From Roseitranquillus sp963749675 (GTDB lineage: Bacteria; Pseudomonadota; Alphaproteobacteria; Rhodobacterales; Rhodobacteraceae), in contig CAVVNT010000009.1 in the NCBI GenBank assembly GCA_963749675.1, positions 29,578-93,577 on the forward strand: a stretch of 64,000 bases of DNA, given 5' to 3'. The position numbers and the translations under genes are program-made. The notes under the pieces are model-generated. The model made no database searches. It was given only the letters and a program-made list of their open reading frames with translations, and had not been told where the DNA came from. Shown one piece after another: positions 47,680 to 56,913 of this stretch. Position 1 is the stretch's first letter; the number at the start of each line of letters is the position of its first letter.

Positions 47680-47924
47680 GTAAGCATCCGGCGTAGGCCG
47701 CCGTCAGGCGGCTTGGCGATGCTCTGGGGATTGCCAGTTCCAGGGCAGCAGGTCCGGCACCTGCGAAGCGGTCATGTCGGGCAGTCGGCCGGGAACGTCG
47801 GCCAGCCAAGCCTGGGGATCGATGTCGTTCAGCTTGGCGGTGACGATCAGGGAATACATCAAGGCGGCGCGCTCGCCGCCGCGCTCCGAGCCGGCGAAGA
47901 GCCATGACTTCCGGCCGAGGGCGA
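47680..47924 (-). pseudogene. IS66 family TnpC transposase, C-terminal part, with IS66 terminal repeat
   Basis: The terminal repeat starts GTAAGCATCCGGCG at 47680. Inside, the minus strand reads LGRKSWLFAGSERGGERAA, YSLIVTAKLNDIDPQAWLADV and LLPWNWQ, then stops: the typical end of IS66 TnpC. The reading stops matching at about 47924, in the conserved GVALGRKSW segment, where a recombinase cassette begins. The missing upstream part is found in the same orientation at 50510-51180. Confidence 0.8.
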
Positions 47925-47939
47925 TCACCTGGTCATTCT

Positions 47940-48270
47940 GCCCATGTCGGGCAGGAAGCTGTCGTCCACTATCGCTGGCATCCTCTCCACGGCCGAACTC
48001 TTCGGGTGGAATCGAGCCAGTCGCGCGAGACTGGCCGCTTCGTTCATCTCGTTGTGGGCCCGGGAGACGTTCTCGTCCTACCAGCCTGGATGCTCGATCC
48101 GGTCGCGTGCGCCGGCATGCGGCAACTTGGCCCGCCGCAGGTCTCGATTGCGGCCCTCGGCGATCTTCATGACCTGCTGAGCCGGCGCGGATTCCGGCGA
48201 AGCTCTCCTGGCGATGCGATCGTCGCCAAGGAGGAGCAGGATGACCGGTCCCAAGGCGCCGGCGCCGCCG
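47940..48270 (+). CDS. DUF5372-like recombinase-associated protein
   Basis: Reads HVGQEAVVHYRWHPLHGRTL, ESSQSRETGRFVHLVV, then VLVLPAWMLDPVACAGM and VSIAALGDLHDLL. This pattern (a HYRWHPLHG opening and LPAWMLDP) is that of short proteins encoded just before large serine recombinases. No ATG, GTG or TTG is in frame inside the cassette, so the start is unknown; the open frame continues past 48270 over the next small gene, probably owing to a frame error. Role unknown, perhaps DNA or recombinase binding. Confidence 0.5.
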
Positions 48271-48279
48271 CGCCAGCTG

Positions 48280-48405
48280 ATGATGACGTTCGACTCCACG
48301 AGGCTCCGCGGCATGTCCACCACGGAGCGACGGGCCACGGTGACGACCTTGGCGAACCTGCTGGCCGAGGCCGCGGCGCCGGGAGGCAGCGATGACGACG
48401 TCTGA
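48280..48405 (+). CDS. Small conserved protein between DUF5372-like and recombinase genes
   Basis: About 41 residues: MMTFDSTRLRGMSTTERR followed by a Leu-rich helix (VTTLANLLAEA) and an acidic tail (GGSDDDV). Equivalent tiny proteins sit at this place in related three-gene cassettes. Its end overlaps the likely recombinase start (ATGACG at 48392). Function unknown. Confidence 0.55.
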   Translation: MMTFDSTRLRGMSTTERRATVTTLANLLAEAAAPGGSDDDV

Positions 48406-50491
48406 GTTCCCGCGACGGTCCTCGAGAGGAAGGCCGTGGTCTACGTCCGGCAATCCTGCCGGACGCAGGTCGAGACCAACCTTGAGAGCCGGCGCCGCCA
48501 GTATGAGCTGGTCGAGGTCGCCCGGCGCCAGGGGGTCCGCGCCATCGAGGTCATCGACGATGATCTTGGCCGTTCCGCGAGCGGCATGGTGGCGCGTCCC
48601 GGCTTCGATCGCCTGGTGGCGGCGCTCTGTGCCGGCGAGATCGGCGCGGTGCTGTGCTTCGACGCGTCCCGTCTCGCCCGCAACGGCCGCGATTGGCATC
48701 ACCTGCTGGAACTCTGCGGTCTCGTCGAAGCCCGGGTGATCGACCTCGACGGCGTGTACGATCCTTGTCGGCCGAACGACCAACTCCTCCTCGGCATGAA
48801 GGGCAGCATCAGCGAGTTCGAGCTCGGCATCCTGCGCGCGCGGATGCTCGAGGCCGCGCGCGCGAAGGCAGAGCGGGGCGAGCTCCGCATCAGCGTGCCC
48901 GTCGGCTACCTCTGGCGCCGGGACCATGGCCTCGGCTTCGATCCCGACCTGCGTCTCCAGCAGACGATCCGGCTGATCTTCGAGCGCTTCCGGCAGCTCA
49001 GCAGCGCGCGCCAGACGCTGCTGTCGCTCGCGGCCGACGGCGTCTCGTTTCCGCGGCCGTCGGACGATTGCCATTGGAGCGCCATTGGTCCGAGTGACAA
49101 TGGCGATGCGGATGACCTCCCTCGAGTGGACCCCGATCCGCTACCGCAACGTGATCTCGATCCTGAAGAACCCGTTCTACGCCGGCGCCTACGTCTACGG
49201 CAAAAGCGAGAAGCGGGTGGTCATGGTCGAGGGACGGGCGCGCAAGACCTACGGCCACGGCCGGCCACGGGCGGCGTGGGACGTGCTGATCCACGACCAC
49301 CACGACGGCTACATCGGCTGGGCCGAGTTCGAGCGGAACCAGGAGACGCTCGCGGCCAACACCTACGGCTGGGCCGGTGGCGCGAAGTCCGGCCGCGGCG
49401 GAAGAGCCCTGCTCGCGGGCATCCTGACATGTGGACGCTGCGGCCGGGCGCTCTCCGTCGCCTATGCCGGCAGGCCGCCCGGCCGCTCCACGTATCGCTG
49501 CGATCGGGCACAGACCGGGCGCGGCATCGGCCGCTGCATGACCTTTGGCGGCTCCCGGGTCGATGCCGCCATCGCGGCCGAGTTGCCTCGCGCGCGGTAG
49601 AACCCATGGCGATCGAGGCGGCGCGGGAAGCCGAGCGCATGCACGAAGACGGCGAAGCCGAGAGACGGCGGATGGCGGAGCTCGACCTCCAGCAGGCGCG
49701 GCTCACGATGCCTCGCTGGCGGAACGCCGCTACGCTGCCGCGACCCGGACAACCGCCTGATCGCGGCGCAGCTCGAGCGCGCCTGGGAGATGACGCTCCG
49801 CCGCGTCGAGGCCTGCGCCGAACGTCTCGAGGCGCTGGCTTTGCCGGTGTCCGCCGCGCCAGCACCGGACTTCACCGGCCTTGCCGACGCTCCCGCCGGC
49901 GCCTGGAGTGCGCCCGCGCGCACGCCAGCAGCTCCTGCGCGCTCTGGTGACCGACATCATCGTCGACGTCGGCGAGGTGTCGCGCGAGGTCATCCTGACC
50001 ATCCACTGGCGCGGCGGCGCGCACTCGCAGCTGCGCGTCCGCAAGCCGAAGACCGGCGAGCACGGCCGCCGGACCCCGGAGGAAGCGCTCGCGGTCATGG
50101 CCCGGATGGCGGGCCGCTGGTCGGACGCCGACATCGCCGCCTCGCTCAACCGGATGGCCATCCGCACGGGACAGGGAAAGACCTGGACGCCGCACCGCGT
50201 CGGCTCCATCCGGAAGGTCCACGGCATGCACGCCTACCGTTCCGCCGAGAAAGAACGGCGAATGGCTCACCATGAGCGAAGCCGCGGCGAAGCTCGGCGT
50301 GACCAACCACGCCATCCGCAGGCTCATCAGAGAGCACGTTCTGCCTGCCGAGCAGGTCGTGCCCGGCGCGCCGTATCAGAATCCGGGCGATCAACCTCGA
50401 AGACGACACCGTCAGCATCGCACTGAGACGGAAAGGACGCCCGTGTCGGCCTGATCCGAAGAACCAACTCTCCATGTTTCCAGACACTTGA
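48392..50491 (+). CDS. Large serine recombinase (recombinase family protein; several apparent frameshifts)
   Basis: The resolvase domain starts VVYVRQS with the catalytic Ser, then DDDLGRSASG, FDASRLARNGRDWHHLL and EFELGILRARM (the active-site Arg residues). A recombinase domain follows (YRNVISILKNPFYAGAYVYG), then a zinc-ribbon ILTCGRCGRALS with later CDRAQ and GRCMTF, a coiled helical region and a C-terminal helix-turn-helix (LTMSEAAAKLGVTNHAIRRL). It ends LSMFPDT at 50491. Frame breaks near 48430, 49085-49110, 49600, 49735, 49900 and after 50250 split it. When joined it is about 690 residues, the size of transposon-type large serine recombinases. Confidence 0.8.
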
Positions 50492-50509
50492 AGAAGGGGG
50501 GCACAATGA

Positions 50510-51180
50510 ACGCCTCGTCGCCACGCCCCGCAGGGCCCGTTCGGCGGCGTTGTTCGTCAGGCAGATCCGGCCGTCGTCGAGGAACCGGGCGAAGGCCTCC
50601 CAGCGGTCCGTCTTGAACATGTAGGCGATCGCCTTGGCGACGGGGTTGTGCCTCGACATCGTGCCCCGCTCGGCGCGCATCCAGTCGTGAAGCTCGTCGA
50701 CCAGTGGCCGCACGAGGCGCTGCCGGGCTTCGAGCCGCGGCGCGGCGTCCAGACCGTTGATCCCGCGCTCGACGTCGAAGATGGCATCGATCCGCGTCAC
50801 CGCCTCCAGGGCGACGGGCGAGACCGGCTTCCTCTTCCGGGCCTTCTCCTTGAGGTCGGCGAGCTCGAAGAGCTTGCGGCGGGCATGGCTCCAGCACAGC
50901 GCGCTGATGACCGGCCCGGGATCACGGTCCCCGCGATAGAGATCGTTGTAGCCTCCATAGGCATCGGCCTGGAGGAGGCCCTGCCAGCCCGCCAGATGCC
51001 GGTTGGGGTGGGCCATCTCCCTGTCCCGCGAGAAGTGGAACAGCGCAGCCGGGGGCGCGCCCCCCGCGAAGGGCCGGTCGTCGCGGACATAGGTCCAGAG
51101 CCGAGCGGTTTTCGTTCCGCCCTTCGCCAGGAGCGGCACCGTGGTGTCGTCTCCGTGCAACCGCTCGGCCCCCAGGACAT
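50510..51180 (-). pseudogene. IS66 family TnpC transposase, central part
   Basis: Minus-strand reading LGAERLHGDDTTVPLLAKG (first catalytic Asp), RPFAGGAPPAALFHFSRDR, GLLQADAYGGYNDLY (second Asp), ALCWSHARRKLFELADL and LTNNAAERALRGVA (Glu). It continues at 47924 on the other side of the recombinase cassette. The N-terminal third and the tnpA/tnpB genes are missing, cut by IS21 sequence near 51180. Confidence 0.82.
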
Positions 51181-51945
51181 GCTCACGGATCTGCGCCAGG
51201 AGCTGCGCGCCGAGGCGCGGGCGACGGTGCGCTTCGAGACGCGGCCGGGTCAGCAGTTGCAGATCGACTTCGGCCAGCGTCCGGTGGAGATCGAGGGCGT
51301 CCTGCGGCTGGTGTCGTTCTTCGTAGCGACGCTCGGCTACTCGCGGCGCCTCCATGTGCGGGCCTTTCTGGGCGAGCGCCAGGAGCACTGGTTCGCCGGA
51401 ATGGAGAGCACCTTTGCGACCTTCGGCGGTGTTCCTGCGGAGGTGCTGCTCGACAACGCCCGTGCGCTGATCCTGAGCCACGATCCAGCCAGCCGCGAGG
51501 TGGTGCTGAGCCCCAAGCTCCATGCCTTCGCACGGCACTGGGGCTTTCAGGTTCGGGCCTGCGCCCCTTATCGGCCGAGAACCAGGGGCAAGGACGAGCG
51601 CGGCGTCGGCTACGTGAAGCGCAACGCCATCGCCGGCCGCAGCTTCGAGAGCTTCGCCGCCCTGCCTACTCCGTTCCCTGGCGGCTGATCGGCGAACGGG
51701 TCCGGGTGCTGGTCACCGCCGAGACGGTGCGGATCACCCATGCCGGCATCGAGGTGGCGTGTCATCGGCGCAGCGCCGGCCGCCGCGGGCGCATCACCGA
51801 CCGCGCCCACTTCGACGGCGTCGCCGGAGCTGCCGGCCGTCTGATCCGGGCCGAGAAGAGCGGGGACGCGGGTTCGGCGGTTCCGGCGCCGGCCCTGCTG
51901 CGTCCGCTGGCCGAGTATGAGGCGGTTGCCGGAGGAGCCTGGTGA
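51180..51945 (+). pseudogene. IS21-family IstA fragment with internal deletion
   Basis: Central part: LRAEARATVRFETRPGQQLQ, IDFGQR (first Asp), FFVATLGYSRRLHV, VLLDNARALI (second Asp), YRPRTRGKDERGVGYVKRNA (Glu). At about 51663 it jumps to the C-terminal AYSVPWRLIGERVRVLV, omitting roughly 100 expected residues and changing frame. Both the N-terminus and the segment after FAAL are lost. It is a different IS21 subgroup from 33884-35813. Confidence 0.75.
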
Positions 51946-52340
51946 TGGGCCCTGAGACGCAGACCGACCTCGACCGGATGCTCACGCGGCTGAAGCTGAC
52001 CGCGGTCCGGGACCAGCTCGACACGCTCCTCGACGAGGCGGCGCGCTCGGAGATGACGCTGCGCGACGCGCTGGCGTTCCTGTGCCAACGCGAGATCGCG
52101 CGGAAGGACCAGCGCCGCATCGACATGAGCTTCGGCCTGGCCAAGTTCCCGTTCGTGCGGGACCTGGCCGGCTTCGACTTCGCCGCCCAGCCCTCGATCG
52201 ACAAGGCGCAGATCCGCGACCTCGCGACGGGTCGCTTCATCGCCAACGGTGACGCGCTCCTGTTGCTCGGGCCGCCGAGGGTGGGGAAAACGCATCTGGC
52301 GGTGGCGCTCGGCCGCGAAGCGATCGTCGCCGGCTACCCG
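51942..52340 (+). pseudogene. IS21-family IstB, N-terminal part
   Basis: Overlaps the IstA fragment by 4 bp. It reads DLDRMLTRLKLTAVRDQLD, then REIARKDQRRIDMSF and an intact P-loop LLLLGPPRVGKTHLAVALG, then stops matching at AIVAGY near 52335 and is fused to a phospholipase-D-type gene. The Walker B half is missing. Confidence 0.75.
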
Positions 52341-52342
52341 AG

Positions 52343-52832
52343 ATGTTCGAGAGCGTGATGTACGCCGCCCGCAGGGAGCTGGTGATCACGACACCCTACT
52401 ACGTGCCGGACGCCGCCATCCAGGCGGCGCTCTGCGCCGCCGCCAATCGCGGGGTCGACGTCACGATCGTCTTCCCGGCGCGCAACGACGATTTCGCCGT
52501 CGGGGCGACGAGCCGGTCCTACTACGAGGATCTGCTGACAGCCGGAGTGAAGATCCACGAGTACCAGCCGGGGCTCCTGCACACCAAATCGATGGCAGTT
52601 GACGGAGAGCTTGCGCTCATTGGATCGGCGAACATGGACCGGCGCAGCTTCGACTTGAACTACGAGAACAACATCCTGCTGCACGATCCGGCACTGACCA
52701 GCACCATGCGCGCGCGCCAGGACGCCTACATCGCAGACAGCAGGCCGGTGACGCTGGCGACGGTGCAGGCCTTGGCCGTGGAGCAAGCGCCTGTGGAACA
52801 ACCCACTGGCCATCCTGGGACCGGTCCTCTGA
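52343..52832 (+). pseudogene. Cardiolipin synthase, C-terminal half (PLD domain), truncated by IS21
   Basis: About 163 codons: LVITTPYYVPDAAIQAAL, then VDVTIVFPARND and the second HKD motif region LLHTKSMAVDGELALIGSANMDRR (H-x-K-x4-D and GSxN). After an extra base near 52777 it ends WPWSKRLWNNPLAILGPVL, the usual cardiolipin synthase terminus. The membrane spans and first HKD domain are missing, so it cannot be a working phosphatidyltransferase. No gene seen in 52833-52960. Confidence 0.75.
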
Positions 52833-52960
52833 CCCAAGGCCCGATGTGTCCAAGGGTGCGCGCTCCTGCAATCCATTGATCTTCCGGGCGGAACGGAAGG
52901 ATCAGCTCTGGCTCGCGGGGGACACGAGCGGGCGGGCCACCTCCTGCGCACCCGAGACGA

Positions 52961-54709
52961 TCACGAAGGGCTCGACCACCCGGCGCGGTCCAGTGCAGCC
53001 GTGATCGTTTCCAGGATTTCCTCCGTGACGTGGTGCGTCTGGAAGCGTGCGATCGGGTCATAGCCGGGCGAGATCTCGATCATCCGGCGTAGTGCGTCCT
53101 GCGCTGCGGCCTCGTCTCCGATCAGACCGTATGCCATCGCGACCAGCGACTGGCTGAGCGCCGAACCGTCGGCCGACGCGTGTCGGGCCGCGTCGAGCAT
53201 GGCGGACCCATCGCCATCCATGAGACAGTCGATGGCCAGCAGGTGATAGTACCAGCCCGGTGGATTGGCTGAGCGCGCAATCGCGCGTTCGATGAGCGGA
53301 ACGCCCTCTTCGAAATGGCCGCGGACCGCGAGCCGCCATCCCAGCTGGACCATCGCGTCGGGATCATAAGGATTCTGCTTCAGCGCCCGGCGCGCCAGGC
53401 TCTCGGACCGGTCGTAGTTGCCCTGGTAATGGTTGATCGCGGCCAGCGCCTTGAGCGCCAGGGCGTTGGTCGGCTCCAGTTCCACGGCCCGGGTCGCCGC
53501 CTCGGCCGCGCGGGCGTAGTGTTCGGCGGGACCGACGTCGTCGGCATAGCCGAACCGTCCGGCGTCCATATGGAGATAGCCGAGCATTGCCCAGGCGTCG
53601 CTGTAATCGGGATCGCGTCGCACGGCTCCCTTGAGACATGTGAGCAGCGGACCGAACTCTGCCCGGGGAAAGTTGCGGCGGTAGGCATGGGCACGCAGCA
53701 CGCAGACATAGCTCTGCATGTTCGACACCTCCGGCGTCGATGCACGCATCTGCATATCACTGGCGACCGCGCCGTACGGTTGGCCGACCTCGGTGGCGAT
53801 CTGGGAGGCCAGATCGTCCTGCACCTCGATCAGGTCCGCGGGGGTCAGGGGACGATCATACGTTCTGGACCAGAGCACACGGCGCGTCATGGCGTCGAAC
53901 AACTGCACTGCCACACGCGCGTTTCCGTTCTGCTCGCGGACGGTGCCGGCGACCACGTAGGCGACGCCGAGTTCCTGCCCGAGCAACACCGGCGCGTCGG
54001 TGTCTCCTTCGGCACTGGCCGGCAGGGCATAGAGCCGAAAGCCCGGAAACTGCATCAGATCGCCGACGAGCTCCTGGCCGATACCGGCGGCGAGGTAGCG
54101 TCCCTCGTCGGATTGGCCGAGCGCCTCGAACGGCAGGACCACGACTGCCGGTTCCAGTTCCGAGACCGGCGCGGAGAAGCGAGACGACAGGGCCCACCCG
54201 ATCGCGATCAAGGCGACCAACGCCAGGGCCAGCGGTGCGAGCCACGCCCTGGGTGGGAACCTTCGTCCAACGTCTACGTCGACGGGTATCGCTTCGGGTG
54301 GCTCATCGGCCGGGGGCGGCCCGCCTTGCGGCGCTCCGTCGCGCCATTCGAAATGCGGAACATACGCCCCCTTGGGTATCGAGATGCGCACCGGATCGCT
54401 GCTGCCGGCGTCGAAGTAGTAGCTGTCGAGATCGCGGCGCAGTCGCCGCGCCTCGAGACGGACGACGGGATCGGATGCGCCATCGAACGTCGTGTCCCGG
54501 CCCAGGACGTCGACGGCGATGGTGAAACCTTTCAGGTTGTCGGCCCGCCCTTCCAGCGTCTCCTCGACGATGTAGCGAAGAAAGTCCCGCCGCTTGCCGC
54601 CCCGCTGAAGCAGCGGGCTGGACAGGATGCGGTCCAGCTCGGCACGGACGTCCTCGGGAGCGGGCGGGTGGTCGGCACTATGTGCACGGTCAAGGCCAAG
54701 TCTCTGCAT
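52961..54709 (-). CDS. CadC-like membrane regulator with TolB-like and TPR domains
   Basis: Intact 582-residue protein. An N-terminal helical region (ILSSPLLQRGGKRRDFLRYIVEE, GFTIAVDVLGRD) typical of adenylate-cyclase/CadC-like regulators is followed by a single span (LAPLALALVALIAIGWAL, about residues 155-172). Then comes a TolB-like segment (VVVLPFEALG...LAAGIGQELVGDL) and several tetratricopeptide repeats (about 340-540). It faces away from the sulfatase locus and may control it in response to an envelope signal (inference). Confidence 0.75.
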   Translation of the reverse strand: MQRLGLDRAHSADHPPAPEDVRAELDRILSSPLLQRGGKRRDFLRYIVEETLEGRADNLKGFTIAVDVLGRDTTFDGASDPVVRLEARRLRRDLDSYYFDAGSSDPVRISIPKGAYVPHFEWRDGAPQGGPPPADEPPEAIPVDVDVGRRFPPRAWLAPLALALVALIAIGWALSSRFSAPVSELEPAVVVLPFEALGQSDEGRYLAAGIGQELVGDLMQFPGFRLYALPASAEGDTDAPVLLGQELGVAYVVAGTVREQNGNARVAVQLFDAMTRRVLWSRTYDRPLTPADLIEVQDDLASQIATEVGQPYGAVASDMQMRASTPEVSNMQSYVCVLRAHAYRRNFPRAEFGPLLTCLKGAVRRDPDYSDAWAMLGYLHMDAGRFGYADDVGPAEHYARAAEAATRAVELEPTNALALKALAAINHYQGNYDRSESLARRALKQNPYDPDAMVQLGWRLAVRGHFEEGVPLIERAIARSANPPGWYYHLLAIDCLMDGDGSAMLDAARHASADGSALSQSLVAMAYGLIGDEAAAQDALRRMIEISPGYDPIARFQTHHVTEEILETITAALDRAGWSSPS

Positions 54710-54861
54710 GCGCCTTCAACTATCTCATATTGCTGGTAAACACCGGCCTCTTGTCGCCCCAGACCACCGCTGCGGGAGGGGTAGAAACATGTTCCAACCT
54801 ACCGCGATCGCGGTCGAACCGTAAAGCTGCCCGTACGTCGCGGTTCCGGAGGGCCGATGCC

Positions 54862-55131
54862 ATGGAGCGATGTCGTTCGATCATGGCTCGCTTTCCGGAG
54901 CGCGAGCTCGAATTGCGCCGCGCCTGCGCACGAGACGTCGACTTCAGAGCTGTCTGCGTGGACCACGGTGAAGCGGTTTCGGCGCTCAGGCGCTTCGACG
55001 AGGCCGGAGACCCGAGGGCCGACGAGTACAGGAGAATCGTCGATGAACTCGAGGAAGAGATCTTGGGTCTGCTCGAACGTTCGAGGGCGAGCTCAGAAAG
55101 TCCAGACGAGAGACGGAACATAACCCATTAG
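54862..55131 (+). CDS. Small conserved hypothetical protein
   Basis: 89 residues from the ATG at 54862. Charged and helical: FPERELELRRACARDVDFRAVC then DHGEAVSALRRFDEAGDP and IVDELEEEILGLLERSR. No membrane span or signal. It ends 9 bp before the sulfatase start and is likely in the same operon. Similar short proteins beside sulfatases have no known role. Confidence 0.55.
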   Translation: MERCRSIMARFPERELELRRACARDVDFRAVCVDHGEAVSALRRFDEAGDPRADEYRRIVDELEEEILGLLERSRASSESPDERRNITH

Positions 55132-55140
55132 AGAGGACGC

Positions 55141-56790
55141 ATGAAACATCCATTCACCTACACGCTGCCGGCCCTTGCCGTCGGCCTCGCGGCGCTGGCA
55201 GCGCCCGCGCTGGCGCAGGATTCTGACGCCGAAAAGCCCAACATCCTGCTGATCGTCTCCGACGACACGGGCTGGGGCGATCTCGGCGCCTATCTGGGCG
55301 GCGACGCGCGGGGGATGCCGACGCCGAACTTCGACCAGCTTGCCAACGACGGGATGATGTTCACATCGTTCTACGCCCAGCCGAGTTGCACGGCCGGAAG
55401 GGCAGCGATGCAGACCGGGCGCATCCCCAACCGCAGCGGCATGACCACGGTAGCGTTCCAGGGTCAGGGCGGCGGCTTGCCGGCCGCCGAATGGACGATT
55501 GCCTCGCTGCTGAAGACAGTCGGGTACAACACCTACTTCAGCGGCAAGTGGCACCTGGGCGAGGATGATTACGCCTTGCCCAACGCCCAGGGGTACGACG
55601 ACATGCGGCACGTCGGGCTCTACCACCTGAACGCCTACACCTATGCCGACCCGACCTGGTTCCCGGACATGGACCCGGAACTGCGCGCGATGTTCGCAGA
55701 GGTCACGAAAGGCTCGCTTTCGGGCGTGGCCGGCGGCGAGGTGACCGAGGACTTCAAGATCAACGGCCAGTACGTCAACACGCCGGAAGAGGGCGTCGTC
55801 GGCATCCCCTTCTTCGACAGCTACGTCGAGCAGGACGCGATCGACTTCCTCGAGGAGGCGGCCGCGCTCGATGCGCCCTTCTTCATCAACGTCAACTTCA
55901 TGAAACTCCACCAGCCGAGCATGCCGGCTCCGGAATTTCAGGGAAGTTCCATCTCCAAGAGCAAGTATGCGGATTCGATGGTCGAGCTTGACGCCCGGGT
56001 CGGCAACATCCTCGACAAGGTCGACGAGCTGGGACTGACCGACAACACCATCGTCTTCTGGACCACCGACAACGGCGCCTGGCAAGACGTATACCCCGAC
56101 TCCGGCTACACGCCGTTCCGCGGCACCAAGGGCACAGTGCGCGAAGGCGGCAACCGTGTTCCCGCGATCGTCCGCTGGCCGGGCCGCGTCGAGCCGGACA
56201 CCAAGAGCGCCGCGATCCTGGGCGGGCTTGATCTGATGGCGACCTTCGCCGCCGCAGCCGGCGTCGACCTGCCGACCGAGGACCGCGAGGGCGAGCCGAT
56301 CGTCTTCGACAGCTATGACATGACGCCCGTCTGGACCGGAACCGGCGACTCCGAACGCAAGTCGTGGTTCTACTTCACGGAAAACGAACTGACGCCGGGC
56401 GCGGCGCGGGTCGGCAACTACAAGGCGGTGTTCAACCTGCGGGGCGACGATGGTGCGCAGACCGGCGGATTGGCGGTGGACACCAACCTCGGCTGGAAGG
56501 GGCCTGAGAAATATGCGGCGATGGTGCCGCAGGTGTTCGACATCCTGCAGGATCCGCAGGAACGCTACGACGTCTTCATGAACAGCTACACCGAGCACAC
56601 CTGGACGCTGGTCACGTTCAACACGGCAATCGCGGAACTGATGCAGACCTATGTGGAGAACCCGCCGCGCAAGATGCAGGGCGAGGGCTATAACGGGCCG
56701 ATCACCCTGACCGGATACCAGCGCTTCAAGTACCTTCAGGACTCGCTGGCGCAGGAAGGTTTCAGCATCGGACTGCCCAGCGGCAACTGA
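55141..56790 (+). CDS. Periplasmic arylsulfatase (type I sulfatase)
   Basis: Intact 549-residue protein with a signal peptide (LPALAVGLAALAAPALAQ). Metal Asp pair in LIVSDDTGWGD. The active-site motif is CTAGRAAMQTG with Cys83 as the formylglycine precursor; Ala replaces the usual Pro of C-x-P-x-R. Lys136-His138 in SGKWHLGE, a second K-x-H in FMKLHQP and TTDNG complete the site. It would remove sulfate from a sulfate ester in the periplasm. No formylglycine-generating enzyme gene is in the window. Confidence 0.9.
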   Translation: MKHPFTYTLPALAVGLAALAAPALAQDSDAEKPNILLIVSDDTGWGDLGAYLGGDARGMPTPNFDQLANDGMMFTSFYAQPSCTAGRAAMQTGRIPNRSGMTTVAFQGQGGGLPAAEWTIASLLKTVGYNTYFSGKWHLGEDDYALPNAQGYDDMRHVGLYHLNAYTYADPTWFPDMDPELRAMFAEVTKGSLSGVAGGEVTEDFKINGQYVNTPEEGVVGIPFFDSYVEQDAIDFLEEAAALDAPFFINVNFMKLHQPSMPAPEFQGSSISKSKYADSMVELDARVGNILDKVDELGLTDNTIVFWTTDNGAWQDVYPDSGYTPFRGTKGTVREGGNRVPAIVRWPGRVEPDTKSAAILGGLDLMATFAAAAGVDLPTEDREGEPIVFDSYDMTPVWTGTGDSERKSWFYFTENELTPGAARVGNYKAVFNLRGDDGAQTGGLAVDTNLGWKGPEKYAAMVPQVFDILQDPQERYDVFMNSYTEHTWTLVTFNTAIAELMQTYVENPPRKMQGEGYNGPITLTGYQRFKYLQDSLAQEGFSIGLPSGN

Positions 56791-56806
56791 GCTCAGAGAC
56801 CAAATC

Positions 56807-56829
56807 GCCGGGCCCTTGGCGGGCCCGGC
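56807..56829 (+). terminator. Hairpin between the sulfatase and HAD genes
   Basis: A perfect 9-bp stem (GCCGGGCCC with GGGCCCGGC) and 5-base loop 17 bp after the sulfatase stop. No T-run follows, so it may attenuate rather than end transcription into the phosphatase gene. Confidence 0.6.
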
Positions 56830-56913
56830 AGTGCGCAGATTGGCGCGGAAAGCAGTGCGGCGGCGACCGTCTTTCGGGTCGCCCTGACAGCGCCTTGTTT
56901 GAGGAACAGGAAA

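Larger units (their letters stand above)
47925..50510. mobile_element. Serine-recombinase cassette inserted in IS66 tnpC
   Basis: The two halves of one IS66 TnpC reading (ending ERALRGVA on one side, starting ALGRKSW on the other) are separated by about 2.6 kb carrying a DUF5372-like gene, a tiny gene and a large serine recombinase gene on the opposite strand. This is what integration of a mobile cassette at a specific site inside tnpC would give. Exact crossover bases are uncertain: the flanks read GTGGC and ATCGC on the minus strand. Confidence 0.65.
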
